Source: Pseudomonas asplenii (GTDB lineage Bacteria; Pseudomonadota; Gammaproteobacteria; Pseudomonadales; Pseudomonadaceae). Taken from it: a stretch of 64,000 nt of DNA. The notes beneath the pieces are model-generated. The model made no database searches. It was given only the letters and a program-made list of their open reading frames with translations, and was not told where the DNA came from. Where the stretch lies: the NCBI RefSeq assembly GCF_001293465.1, contig NZ_JSYZ01000014.1:62001-126000 (forward strand), read 5' to 3'. Positions 18,861 through 28,023 of the stretch are shown piece after piece; positions within the stretch are counted from its first letter, which is position 1, and the number at the start of each line of letters is the position of its first letter. Both the position numbers and the translations under genes were made by a program.

Positions 18861-18884
18861 AAAAAGCCGGCGCATTGCGCCGGC
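18861..18884 (-). terminator. Rho-independent terminator downstream of DUF1161 copy 2
   Basis: The perfect inverted repeat GCCGGCGCA-TTGCGCCGGC (18866-18884) is followed on the minus strand by TTTTT. It lies 17 bases beyond the stop of the leftward DUF1161 gene and between two convergent genes, so it may slow transcription from both sides. Confidence 0.85.
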
Positions 18885-18901
18885 CCTGATCCTGCGAACG
18901 C

Positions 18902-19135
18902 TTACTTGCGCTTGTAGGTAATGACCTTGGTACCGGCTTCGCAGGTGGCCACCACCTTGCCGTCGGCGCCTTTCTCGCCGGTGGCGCGATCCAGGATCTG
19001 CAGCGAATAGCCATGCACGCCCTTGGACTCCAGCTTGTCCTTGATCTCTCTTTCCAGCTCGTCACATGGCTTGCCTGCCGCAAGGGTCGTTCCCGCAATA
19101 CTCAACAAACCCAGCGCCAAAATCAGCTTCTTCAT
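18902..19135 (-). CDS. DUF1161-family small exported protein (copy 2)
   Basis: A 77-residue protein with signal peptide MKKLILALGLLSIAGTTLAA and a mature domain carrying two Cys (KPCDELE and ATCEAGTK). It is a paralogue of the gene at 16736-16975; both end in a G-T-K-x-I-x-Y strand. A strong hairpin terminator follows. Probably periplasmic. Function unknown for the family. Confidence 0.85.
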   Translation of the reverse strand: MKKLILALGLLSIAGTTLAAGKPCDELEREIKDKLESKGVHGYSLQILDRATGEKGADGKVVATCEAGTKVITYKRK

Positions 19136-19271
19136 CGGTCACATTCCCTGGTCGTATCAAAAAAAGTGCGTCGGCTTTTGGGCGACGCACAGGAGGCTCG
19201 ATTGGAGCCTTCTGTATAGCAAGCTATATGGCAGTCGGCCAGTGGACTAGTTCACAAGTGCCAGCATTTAC

Positions 19272-19487
19272 TCAACTGTTGGCGATCTTGAAGCCGACCT
19301 TGAGGGTCACCTGGAAGTGTGCCGCCTTGTTGTCGCGGATATGCCCGCGGGTATCGACCACCTCGAACCACTCCAGGTGCTTGAGACTCTTGCCGGCTTC
19401 GGCCAGGGCGTTGTTGATCGCTTCCTCGATGCTGTTGGGCGAGGAACCGACCAGCTCGATCTTCTTGTAGGTGTGATGATCACTCAT
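19272..19487 (-). CDS. dodecin
   Basis: A 71-residue dodecin, a dodecameric flavin-storage protein. The family pattern is clear: [20 protein letters not shown], then the helix [15 protein letters not shown], the conserved flavin-stacking Trp in [11 protein letters not shown], and a final strand [17 protein letters not shown] precedes the ATG at 19487, so the 46-codon upstream extension is not used. It is divergent from the DUF883 gene. Confidence 0.95.
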   Translation of the reverse strand: MSDHHTYKKIELVGSSPNSIEEAINNALAEAGKSLKHLEWFEVVDTRGHIRDNKAAHFQVTLKVGFKIANS

Positions 19488-19648
19488 GCTGCTCTCCTTG
19501 GGCTTGCGGGCTGTCAGGGACAGCCTAGCAGTGATTTTCCAGAGGGCCCGGATGGGGTCGGCACAGCGGATTGCAGATTTTCTGCACTTTCGCCAACCGG
19601 TGCAGTCGGACTTCACAGACGCCATCCATCACTGAGAGGAGAGCCGAT

Positions 19649-19975
19649 ATGGCCAGTTCATCGTTGCGTAAAGCTGCACTGCAAAGCATGGAAGCGGAGA
19701 TCGAGAGCCTGCTCAAGTCCCTGGAAAGCCTGAAGGACGACGCCTCGGACGAATCGCGCAAGACCCTCAAGGCCCTCAGGAGCAACGCCGAAAGCGCCCT
19801 GCGCCATTCGCGGCACCTGCTCAGCGACGCCTACGAGGAGGTCAAGGTGAAGACCCGCGAGACCGGGATCGCCACCCGTGACTACGCCCAGGAGCATCCA
19901 TGGACCACGGCGGGCGTGGCAGTCGGTGCGTTGGGTCTGCTGGCGGCCTACCTGCTGTGCAAGCGCGGGGATTGA
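19649..19975 (+). CDS. DUF883 / ElaB-like membrane-anchored protein
   Basis: A 108-residue protein with a long charged amphipathic helix (residues ~8-75, rich in Glu, Lys and Ala) and a C-terminal membrane segment VAVGALGLLAAYLL followed by CKRGD. This is the layout of the YqjD/ElaB/DUF883 family, inner-membrane proteins linked to ribosome binding in stationary phase in E. coli. GAGGAG lies before the ATG. It ends six bases from the convergent trpI stop. Confidence 0.9.
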   Translation: MASSSLRKAALQSMEAEIESLLKSLESLKDDASDESRKTLKALRSNAESALRHSRHLLSDAYEEVKVKTRETGIATRDYAQEHPWTTAGVAVGALGLLAAYLLCKRGD

Positions 19976-19981
19976 GGCCGG

Positions 19982-20875
19982 TCAGGCACCTTTTTCCAAC
20001 TCGGCCTTGAGCCACTGCGCCAACTGCAGGGCGCGGCCATCCACGGCCCGCCCCGGCAACCACAAGGCCAGTCGCCCGGGGGTTTCGTTGAAGCCCCACG
20101 GCGCGACCAGCCGACCAGCGCGCAAGTCATCGGCCACCAGCGCCTGCGGCGCGATCGCCACCCCGAGCCCGGCCACCGCCGCTTCCAGCAGGTAATACAG
20201 GTGCTCGAAGCCCTGTCCGTACTTCAACCCGGACGCCTCGATACCATTACTCCTTGCCCAGCTCGGCCAGGCCTGCGGGCGCGAACTGGTATACAGCAGC
20301 GGCTCGCCCACCAGTGCGCGGGCCGGCGCCTGGCGCAGGGCCGCATAACGGGAAAAATGCGGGCTCATCACCGGCCCGATGCGCTCGCAGGCCAGCTCAT
20401 GCACCTGCATGTCCGCCGGCCACGGTGGCTCGGCGAACAGCAGCAGGGCATCCAGCCCCGGCTTGCGGGGGTCCAGGTCGCCCTCGCCGGCGGACAGGTG
20501 CAGGCGCAGGTCCGGCAAATCGGCATTCAGCCGCCCGAGCCGCGGGATGAACCAGCGCGCCAGCAGGCTGCCGGAGCAACCGAGGACGAACGGTGCATCG
20601 CTCGAATCGCGGGTCAGTTCGGCGCAGACCGAACGCAGCCGCTCGAACGCCTCGGCGCTGGCATCGCGCAGGCGGATGCCGGCATCTGTGAGTTTCAGGC
20701 CGCGCCCATCCTTGACGAACAGGCTCAGCCCCAGGTGTTCCTCCAGCACCTTCAGTTGCCGGCTGACCGCACCGTGGGTCACGTGCAGCTGTTCGGCAGC
20801 CTGGCTGACGCTGTTCAGGCGGGCCGTGGCTTCGAAGGCGCGCAGGGCATTGAGCGGGGGCAGGTCGCGGCTCAT
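19982..20875 (-). CDS. trpI: LysR-type activator of trpBA
   Basis: A 297-residue LysR regulator with an N-terminal winged helix-turn-helix ([20 protein letters not shown]...[15 protein letters not shown]) and a C-terminal effector domain. It is divergent from trpBA, the arrangement of TrpI in pseudomonads, where TrpI with indoleglycerol phosphate activates trpBA and represses itself. Assignment depends on this position and the typical length. Confidence 0.94.
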   Translation of the reverse strand: MSRDLPPLNALRAFEATARLNSVSQAAEQLHVTHGAVSRQLKVLEEHLGLSLFVKDGRGLKLTDAGIRLRDASAEAFERLRSVCAELTRDSSDAPFVLGCSGSLLARWFIPRLGRLNADLPDLRLHLSAGEGDLDPRKPGLDALLLFAEPPWPADMQVHELACERIGPVMSPHFSRYAALRQAPARALVGEPLLYTSSRPQAWPSWARSNGIEASGLKYGQGFEHLYYLLEAAVAGLGVAIAPQALVADDLRAGRLVAPWGFNETPGRLALWLPGRAVDGRALQLAQWLKAELEKGA

Positions 20876-22206
<1,331 letters not shown>

Positions 22207-22207
<1 letters not shown>

Positions 22208-23016
22208 TGAGCCGCCTGCAAGCCCGCTTTGCCGAGCTGAAACAACAGAACCGCGCCGCCCTGGTGACCTTCGTCACCGCCGGCGACCCGGGCTACGACA
22301 CCTCCCTGGCGATCCTCAAGGGGCTGCCCAAGGCCGGTGCCGACGTGATCGAGCTGGGCATGCCCTTCACCGATCCGATGGCCGACGGCCCGGCGATCCA
22401 GTTGGCGAACATCCGCGCCCTGGCTGCCAAGCAGAACCTGGCGAAAACCCTGCAGATGGTTCGCGAGTTCCGCGCCGAGAACAACGACACCCCGTTGGTA
22501 CTGATGGGTTACTTCAACCCGATCCACTACTACGGCGTGGCACGCTTCATCGAAGAGGCCAAGGCCGCCGGTGTCGACGGCCTGATCGTGGTCGACCTGC
22601 CGCCGGAGCATAACGGCGAACTGTGCGACCCGGCCCAGGCCGCCGGCCTGGACTTCATCCGCCTGACCACCCCGACCACCGACGACGGCCGCCTGCCGAC
22701 CGTCCTCAATGGCAGTTCCGGCTTCGTCTACTACGTCTCGGTAGCCGGCGTGACCGGTGCCGGCTCGGCCACCCTGGAACACGTCGAGGAGGCGGTCAGC
22801 CGCCTGCGCCGCCACACCGACCTGCCGATCAGCATCGGCTTCGGCATCCGTACCCCGGAACAGGCCGCCGCCATCGCCCGCCTGGCGGACGGTGTGGTGG
22901 TCGGTTCGGCCCTGATCGACCAGATCGCCAAGGCCGAAACCGGCGAACAGGCCGTCGATGGCGTGCTGAGCCTGTGCGCGGCGCTGGCGGACGGGGTGCG
23001 TGGCGCGCGCCACTGA
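22207..23016 (+). CDS. trpA: tryptophan synthase alpha subunit
   Basis: Lyase that cleaves indole-3-glycerol phosphate to indole and glyceraldehyde 3-phosphate, feeding TrpB through a tunnel. At 269 residues it is full length, with the catalytic Glu in [16 protein letters not shown], the Asp in VDLPPEH, and the phosphate loop [12 protein letters not shown]. This is the intact copy; a 109-codon internally deleted copy lies at 24447-24776. A terminator follows within 30 bases. Confidence 0.99.
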
Positions 23017-23041
23017 TCCAGCGAACATTCGCGACACCCTG

Positions 23042-23074
23042 GGGCTTCAGTGCTACGGCGCTGAGGCCCTTTTT
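23042..23074 (+). terminator. trpBA terminator (original copy)
   Basis: A stem GGGCTTCAG / CTGAGGCCC (one G-U pair) with a 10-base loop is followed by TTTTT, 25 bases after the trpA stop. The identical hairpin occurs again at 24802-24834 behind the trpA remnant, showing that the duplication included the end of the operon. Confidence 0.9.
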
Positions 23075-23263
23075 CATGGGCGTCAAAATCCTTTCCCTAC
23101 TCAATGTTCAGAGGGGCTAACCGATTCACCGGCGATGGGCGTTTATTGGAAGTGTCACCTTGTTCAAGCGCCAACCATTTAACGTTCGTACCGTCTTTAA
23201 AAAGGCGGATCGCGCCGGTACCTAAATACTGGATCGTTTCGATTTCAAGAGTGCTCCCTCACG

Positions 23264-24199
23264 ATGAACCCCCTTTCCACCCTTTTCAACTTAAAAAAAA
23301 TACTTCCTGACATATTGCAAAGCGAACATTCGGAAAAAAAGTCGAAAACCAGTCAACAAGTGCAAGTTGTCAATAACGTTCCCAGCCAGACAGAGCCCAA
23401 TGCTCAGATAAGCTTTCTCAAAAATAAACGTACAGAAATGATCGACCTCAAGAATGATCTGATAAAGGTTAAAAACCAATCCAGAAAAGGCTTTCTGAGC
23501 TATTCAAAAAAAGAAGATTGCTTTGTTCTCAACGGCAGCCTCAGTTTCCCCCAAAAAATGGCTATAAAACTGGGACTCAGCGATGGCGGATATTCAATAG
23601 CGCCCTTTAACCCGGAATCTCACAACATCATCAGCCCCGGCCAACGAGTCAAAGTTGAGGATATTGTCAAACGGCTGGAGAAAAGCCAACTAAAAATCCT
23701 TGCAGAGATAACACTGAACGAGATGCTCAACTCAGAGTCTGGATCGGACGATATTGGCCCACCACCATCATTCCGACCAGAACCACCCCCCAATAATCTG
23801 GATACCGTCAAACAGGAAAATCAGAGTCCCGAGGCACGGCCGCCTGCCAAACCGCCACGGATCCATAAATATGAAAAAAGCCAAAGTGCTCCCGTCCAGA
23901 ATACTCCATCCGAAAAACTACCGACAATTCTTGAAGAACCTGATAGCAGCCCAACCTCCGCAGACAGGGAGTTTGATGAGTTATTCAATTCAGAGCCAAT
24001 ACCTTCTACCGACGTTATAGAAAAAGAATTTAACGAAATGTTCGGAGACAAACAAATAACGCCTAATAGCCAGGATACGTCATTATCATCATTTGCCAAT
24101 CCTGGACGCTCTGAAACCGAAAAAACTGCCGTGCCAACCCGACCACCGCGAAAGAGAGATGCTCTGAACGATCAGAAAAAAAAACCAGAGCCCCTCTGA
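23264..24199 (+). CDS. island protein 1: unknown, module plus proline-rich tail
   Basis: I do not recognise this 311-residue, hydrophilic, Lys/Ser/Pro-rich protein. Residues ~50-155 form a module: a helix (RTEMIDLKNDLIKVK), a beta-like segment KGFLSYSKKEDCFVLNGSLS, and a helix after GQRVKVEDIVKRLEK. The same pattern appears twice in island protein 2. The tail (160-311) looks disordered, with PxxP clusters (GPPPSFRPEPPP, RPPAKPPR, PTRPPRKRD) and a doubled acidic motif EFDELF / EFNEMF at 236 and 255. There is no signal peptide or membrane helix. The ribosome site is weak. SH3-like or host-protein binding is only a speculation from the PxxP motifs. Confidence 0.75.
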   Translation: MNPLSTLFNLKKILPDILQSEHSEKKSKTSQQVQVVNNVPSQTEPNAQISFLKNKRTEMIDLKNDLIKVKNQSRKGFLSYSKKEDCFVLNGSLSFPQKMAIKLGLSDGGYSIAPFNPESHNIISPGQRVKVEDIVKRLEKSQLKILAEITLNEMLNSESGSDDIGPPPSFRPEPPPNNLDTVKQENQSPEARPPAKPPRIHKYEKSQSAPVQNTPSEKLPTILEEPDSSPTSADREFDELFNSEPIPSTDVIEKEFNEMFGDKQITPNSQDTSLSSFANPGRSETEKTAVPTRPPRKRDALNDQKKKPEPL

Positions 24200-24317
24200 G
24201 GATAGGGTAACAGGAATAAATAAAGGTCACGTTGGAAACCTCATCTCTCTATGAGGAGCTGACCACGGACAATTCGACTAAATCGCCTGGCACAAGATAA
24301 TTCATCGGACTTTTCCA

Positions 24318-24339
24318 CAGAAACGGGGACTGATTTCTT
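24318..24339 (+). repeat. CAGAAACGGGGACTGATTT repeat at a duplication joint
   Basis: The sequence CAGAAACGGGGACTGATTT directly precedes the first base of the second trpB copy. Near-identical copies occur at 26745-26760 (truncated) and 26769-26794. The motif resembles the short repeats found beside REP-associated (RAYT/IS200-like) transposase genes in gamma-proteobacteria; that link is from memory of the family, and no such gene is present here. Confidence 0.75.
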
Positions 24340-24447
24340 AACCTGCCCAAGGATCACCTGATGGTGGTCAACCTGTCCGGTCGCGGTGACAAGGACATGC
24401 AAACCGTCATGCACCACATGCAACAGTCCCAGCAGGAGAAACACTGA
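24340..24447 (+). pseudogene. trpB: trpB 3'-end fragment (second copy)
   Basis: A base-for-base copy of the last 108 bases of trpB (22100-22207), offset by 2240 bases, including the stop that overlaps the next start. Identity continues unbroken into the trpA copy up to 24488, which implies a recent duplication or gene conversion of this part. Not functional as a gene. Confidence 0.95.
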
Positions 24448-24776
24448 TGAGCCGCCTGCAAGCCCGCTTTGCCGAGCTGAAACAACAGTTCCGGCTTCGT
24501 CTACTACGTCTCGGTAGCCGGGGCTCGGCCACCCTGGAACATGTCGAAGAGGCGGTCAGCCGCCTGCGCCGCCACACCGACCTGCCGATCAGCATCGGCT
24601 TCGACATCCGTACCCCGGAACAGGCGGCCGCCATTGCCCGCCTGGCGGACGGTGTGGTGGTCGGTTCGGCCCTGATCGACCAGATCGCCAAGGCCGAAAC
24701 CGGCGAACAGGCCGTCGATGGCGTGCTGAGCCTGTGCGCGGCCCTGGCGGAAGAGGTGCGTAGCGCACGCCACTGA
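24447..24776 (+). pseudogene. trpA: internally deleted trpA copy, still an open frame of 109 codons
   Basis: Keeps trpA codons 1-14, then lacks 467 bases (junction at a shared CAG, 24486-24488) and a further 13 bases after GGTAGCCGG. The two deletions total 480 bases, so the frame is restored after 12 shifted codons and the natural stop is used. It lacks the catalytic Glu and Asp segments, and the phosphate-loop GFGI has become GFDI. Against intact trpA the 3' part differs at about ten positions, roughly six of them synonymous, as if it came from a once functional allele. Enzyme activity is not expected. Confidence 0.93.
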
Positions 24777-24801
24777 TCCAGCGAATAGTCGCTACACCCA
24801 A

Positions 24802-24834
24802 GGGCTTCAGTGCTACGGCGCTGAGGCCCTTTTT
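24802..24834 (+). terminator. duplicated trpA terminator
   Basis: Same hairpin and TTTTT as 23042-23074. Similarity to the first copy continues at a lower level for several tens of bases beyond it (TGGGCGTCA..., GTTCAGA..., CCGATTC), so the leader ahead of the cargo genes is also related. It would stop transcription arriving from island protein 1. Confidence 0.85.
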
Positions 24835-24997
24835 CATGGGCGTCATAAAACTTTGCCTACCTGGAGTTCAGAAGTGATCGCCGATTCGTTGATAAAGAGC
24901 GATTGCTGAAAGCGCTGCGTGGCACAAGCTTCCTAGCATTCCCGACCTTCCATGACAGCTATGACATGGATAGTGCAAACAAAGCGGAGGTACTCAA

Positions 24998-25141
24998 ATG
25001 CCAGGAACAAACGCTTCACAAATAACCCACAACCAAATTCCCATGGAAGACAGCAGAAAACTCACCATAGATTCTTTCAAGGAAAATATTCAACATCTGA
25101 ATAGCCAAAATACATATCTAGCGAATTCAATCGCCAAGTGA
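24998..25141 (+). pseudogene. 47-codon remnant of an island-family gene
   Basis: An ATG with GGAGG upstream opens a 47-codon frame, MPGTNASQITHNQIPMEDSR..., ending TGA at 25139. Its start and the helix FKENIQHLNSQNTYLANSIA resemble the first 40 residues of island protein 2 (MPLGTQISSSAPSINGTKSY..., EIANAEKNNKILKNML). It stops before the beta-like part of the module. I read it as a broken paralogue, though a small real protein cannot be excluded. The base composition is that of the island. Confidence 0.55.
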
Positions 25142-25278
25142 AAGTTAATTTTTAAAGACATGAAATAACTGGAAAGTGCCGTCATCAGGAACAATGTGCT
25201 CTTCCAATCCGTAACATTTCCGACTTACCATCCATATCGACTTGCGACATGGAAAAATAAAAACAGGGAAATCCATAC

Positions 25279-26643
25279 ATGCCTCTGGGAACCCAAATAT
25301 CAAGTTCAGCCCCGTCCATCAATGGGACAAAATCTTACGACAACGAAATTGCGAATGCTGAGAAAAACAATAAAATCCTGAAAAACATGCTCCAACATGC
25401 AAGCAACTCAAAAATAGAAAACGGCTATCTCAGAGTCGACAAAAACAACATGCTTTTCCTCAAAAAAGAGCTCACGCCAGGCACATTGATGGCGAAGCTT
25501 CATATAATAAGGCAAGAGCCATCAAACAATATAGAAAACCTTGGATTAGACCTGCACCTAGGGCAAAAAATTAGCCGCAAAAAGCTCATCTCACGCCTTG
25601 AGAGCAAAATAACCACAAACGACCTGCATATAGAGAACTGTAAAAAAGGAAAGGACGAGTTATTTGAGATACGGAAAAATCCAATAGCAGAATCACCTAA
25701 AACAGAGGCAGCCGTGGTCGCAGTCAGTCCCATAGATGGACTGCGAGCTGAGCAGCACGAAGCAGAAGAATTCCAAGAAAAATTATTGAGCCTAAAAGAA
25801 AAATTCAATAGCCAAGACAACCAACCCGAGAAAGGCACCCTTCGTTATTCAAAAGAAAAAGGTCTTTACCTTAGTAGAAACTTCAGTATCCGTGAAGCCC
25901 TCGATTTACATGATGCCGGCGCTGCAGAGTTCGAAAAAAATTTTGGAAACATTGAGCTGGATTTTGGAAAAGCAACGGATTCCAAAAGTGTCTCATCTAA
26001 AATAGAGAAAAGACTGGATTTTCAAAATGAACGTATCAAACTTCTTGAGGAATGCATAAAAAATAAAGAAAAAGAATTATCTGCTGGACAACCCTCAATG
26101 AGTGATGGAATTCCAGATGCGCCCCATAAGGGTCAAGAGATTGAAAGTACCACGCATAAAACAGATAGACCCAGCAGCGATGATCTTGACGAATGGCCCG
26201 AGACAAGTCCAAAAAAGGCAAGTCTCCATGCATTAATTTTAAACCACTTAAATAGTAGCTCGAAAAATATTTCTATAGATGGAATTGAGCTCGATGACTC
26301 AGACGTTCCAAAACATATACCGCCACCAACTTCTCATAACCCATACGTCTCATCAACTCCAGAGCAATCAAATAATCGCCCAAAAAACCTTCCTATAGAC
26401 GACACGAATCTAGATGCTACTGTGAAATCTTCTAACACCCCTACTTCGCCCGTGAGGACGATATTTTTTGATAAAGAAGGCAATTACATAAAAAAGCGAG
26501 ACTTTGATGAAAATGGCCATCCCATTCCGTTAAAGCGAACCGACTCCCTCACCAAAGAAACCCGACAGGCTGACCGTTTGCAAGATAGCGTAGATCAGCC
26601 ATTCAATTTCAAAAGAACAAGGGATTTTTTTGAAAAAACTTAA
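25279..26643 (+). CDS. island protein 2: unknown, two modules plus proline/asparagine-rich tail
   Basis: I do not recognise this 454-residue protein. It carries two copies of the island module. Residues ~22-130 hold NGYLRVDKNNMLFLKKELT and LGQKISRKKLISRLES; residues ~163-267 hold KGTLRYSKEKGLYLSRNFS and SKSVSSKIEKRLDF. Each is flanked by charged helices. The tail (270-454) is polar and low in complexity, with a twice-used motif KNISIDGIELD / KNLPIDDTNLD at 329 and 369 and a basic end KRTDSLTKETRQ. The N-terminus is Ser/Thr-rich without a Sec signal. AGGGAA precedes the ATG. Confidence 0.78.
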   Translation: MPLGTQISSSAPSINGTKSYDNEIANAEKNNKILKNMLQHASNSKIENGYLRVDKNNMLFLKKELTPGTLMAKLHIIRQEPSNNIENLGLDLHLGQKISRKKLISRLESKITTNDLHIENCKKGKDELFEIRKNPIAESPKTEAAVVAVSPIDGLRAEQHEAEEFQEKLLSLKEKFNSQDNQPEKGTLRYSKEKGLYLSRNFSIREALDLHDAGAAEFEKNFGNIELDFGKATDSKSVSSKIEKRLDFQNERIKLLEECIKNKEKELSAGQPSMSDGIPDAPHKGQEIESTTHKTDRPSSDDLDEWPETSPKKASLHALILNHLNSSSKNISIDGIELDDSDVPKHIPPPTSHNPYVSSTPEQSNNRPKNLPIDDTNLDATVKSSNTPTSPVRTIFFDKEGNYIKKRDFDENGHPIPLKRTDSLTKETRQADRLQDSVDQPFNFKRTRDFFEKT

Positions 26644-26655
26644 GCAATCATAACA

Positions 26656-26671
26656 AACCAGGTACCTGGTT
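26656..26671. repeat. 16-base perfect palindrome AACCAGGTACCTGGTT
   Basis: Lies 13 bases after the stop of island protein 2. It is perfectly symmetric with no loop and no T-run, so it looks more like a protein-binding site or recombination scar than a terminator. Confidence 0.6.
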
Positions 26672-26682
26672 GATTAAACCCA

Positions 26683-26743
26683 ATGGCGGTCAACCTGTAC
26701 GGTCGCGGTGACAAGGACATCAAGCCGTACAGTCCCAGCAGGA
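26683..26743 (+). pseudogene. trpB: degraded trpB 3'-end fragment (third copy)
   Basis: The stretch ATGGCGGTCAACCTGTACGG and the following GTCGCGGTGACAAGGACAT match trpB near 22120-22160 with two substitutions. After a short deletion it resumes with ACAGTCCCAGCAGGA. It is older or more eroded than the copy at 24340 and has lost all trpA sequence. Confidence 0.85.
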
Positions 26744-26744
26744 A

Positions 26745-26794
26745 CAGAAACGGGGACTGGACAGAAACGCAGAAACGGGGACTGATTTATTTTC
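26745..26794 (+). repeat. tandem copies of the AGAAACGGGGACTG repeat
   Basis: Two copies: CAGAAACGGGGACTGG at 26745-26760 and GCAGAAACGGGGACTGATTT from 26769. The first abuts the end of the third trpB fragment, just as the copy at 24318 abuts the start of the second fragment. Association with the joints is therefore seen more than once. Confidence 0.75.
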
Positions 26795-26856
26795 TCTAAT
26801 GGAAGCAAAAACAATCCGACTCTATAAAGCGAATGCCTAGCTAACTTAAAACTTTC

Positions 26857-26887
26857 AGGAGCCTGGCCATCGGTGGCAAGGGCTCCT
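26857..26887. other. hairpin upstream of island protein 3
   Basis: AGGAGCC and GGCTCCT (seven pairs) enclose a 17-base loop and are followed by TACGTTTTACTTTTT. It could be a weak terminator or a leader structure, 29 bases ahead of the third cargo gene. Confidence 0.45.
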
Positions 26888-26916
26888 ACGTTTTACTTTT
26901 TCACGAAGGAACAAAA

Positions 26917-28023
26917 ATGCCGTTTGGAATCGGAAAAAGAAATATTCAAAATATCCTCAATGCCCCCCGTGACCTCAGTAACTGTCAGAAAGAAATCAAT
27001 AATTTGAAGAAAGGGCTTGAGCATGTGCGTAACCGGGAAAGAATATTTCTCGAACAGAAAGATCGAATCAAAGAACACCGGGCCATTGCCAATGAATTGC
27101 TAGAAGCCATCTCCAAGGCCGAGCCGCACTGTAAATCCTACCGAAAGTACACATCACCCTGGAGGCTAAGCGAAAACCAACGACCGTTCGTACGCTTTAA
27201 AAATGAACGTATACATATCACGCCACGAATGGGAGCCAGACTATATTGGCTAACCAAGATCGACAGGGTCTTCAATACGGATTTCACAAGGGCACCTTCA
27301 AATAATGATGGCGGCTACGATAAAGCTTCTGCCCGCATAAGCAAGCTCAATGAATATACGGGTGCCAGGATCAACAGTGTATGTAGTCGAAATGACCTAA
27401 GCGTACTTAAGGAAATATCGAGTGTTAATATACAAGAACAGGCCTTGGTCAGTAATTTTGCCAGCATGGAAAAATATGAAAAAGCCTTGGGTGAAAAACA
27501 ATCAGAAGAACAAGTATACCAGGACAAAGTCGCAATCAAGCAGGAGATGACAAAAGCCGCCTTCGAGCTCTTCGCCAAGCCGGGAGCCGTCGATTACCTC
27601 AACAACGAGAAGACGAGTAAGAAGCCGTCACTTCCAGAAACCCTCAAGAATATTTCTCGCAAGGATCTAAACCAGCTCTTGAATGACGGTTTTTCAGCGC
27701 AGGTGTCCGAACAAACCGGCAGCTACCGTTACGAAGAGCTTCTATCACCCAGGGAAATCGCGTTCTACCAGAACCGGGTGGAGGATAAAACCTCCGCGCC
27801 CATCAACAAGTTCATGCCTGTAGATCCTCCTGCGCCAGCTCGAACAGATGCCAACGTTGTCTTTATCATCACTGGTACACCCGGCGAAGCGCAGATCGGG
27901 GAGACCCGCTACAAGGTGTTCAGGCAAGGCTGTCGATACACGACTACGTCGATAGAAAAAGCAGAGGATGGCAGGACTCATATCTACCTGGAGCAGGAAA
28001 AAAGCTCGGCATTGAAAAGTTGA
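26917..28023 (+). CDS. island protein 3: unknown, largely helical
   Basis: I do not recognise this 368-residue protein. It begins with a basic coiled-coil-like region (residues 10-65). Residues ~85-160 align weakly with the module of the other island proteins: RPFVRFKNERIHITPRMGARL compares with GYLRVDKNNMLFL..LTPGTLMAKL, and a second helix follows GGYDKASARISKLNE. A charged helical middle (180-290) and a compact C-terminal part (VVFIITGTPGEAQIGETRYK) come next. AAGGA precedes the ATG. No signal peptide or membrane helix. The later half uses more GC-rich codons than proteins 1 and 2. Relationship to the other two is probable, not certain. Confidence 0.75.
   Translation: MPFGIGKRNIQNILNAPRDLSNCQKEINNLKKGLEHVRNRERIFLEQKDRIKEHRAIANELLEAISKAEPHCKSYRKYTSPWRLSENQRPFVRFKNERIHITPRMGARLYWLTKIDRVFNTDFTRAPSNNDGGYDKASARISKLNEYTGARINSVCSRNDLSVLKEISSVNIQEQALVSNFASMEKYEKALGEKQSEEQVYQDKVAIKQEMTKAAFELFAKPGAVDYLNNEKTSKKPSLPETLKNISRKDLNQLLNDGFSAQVSEQTGSYRYEELLSPREIAFYQNRVEDKTSAPINKFMPVDPPAPARTDANVVFIITGTPGEAQIGETRYKVFRQGCRYTTTSIEKAEDGRTHIYLEQEKSSALKS

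Noticed and set aside
24447-24776. trpA copy as a second functional tryptophan synthase alpha subunit
   Set aside because: About 160 codons, including the catalytic residues, are missing.
23140-26916. hrp boxes (GGAACC-N16-CCAC type) ahead of the island genes
   Set aside because: Only loose GGAAG partial matches (near 23147 and 26800) without a correct second half, so T3SS regulation is not supported.
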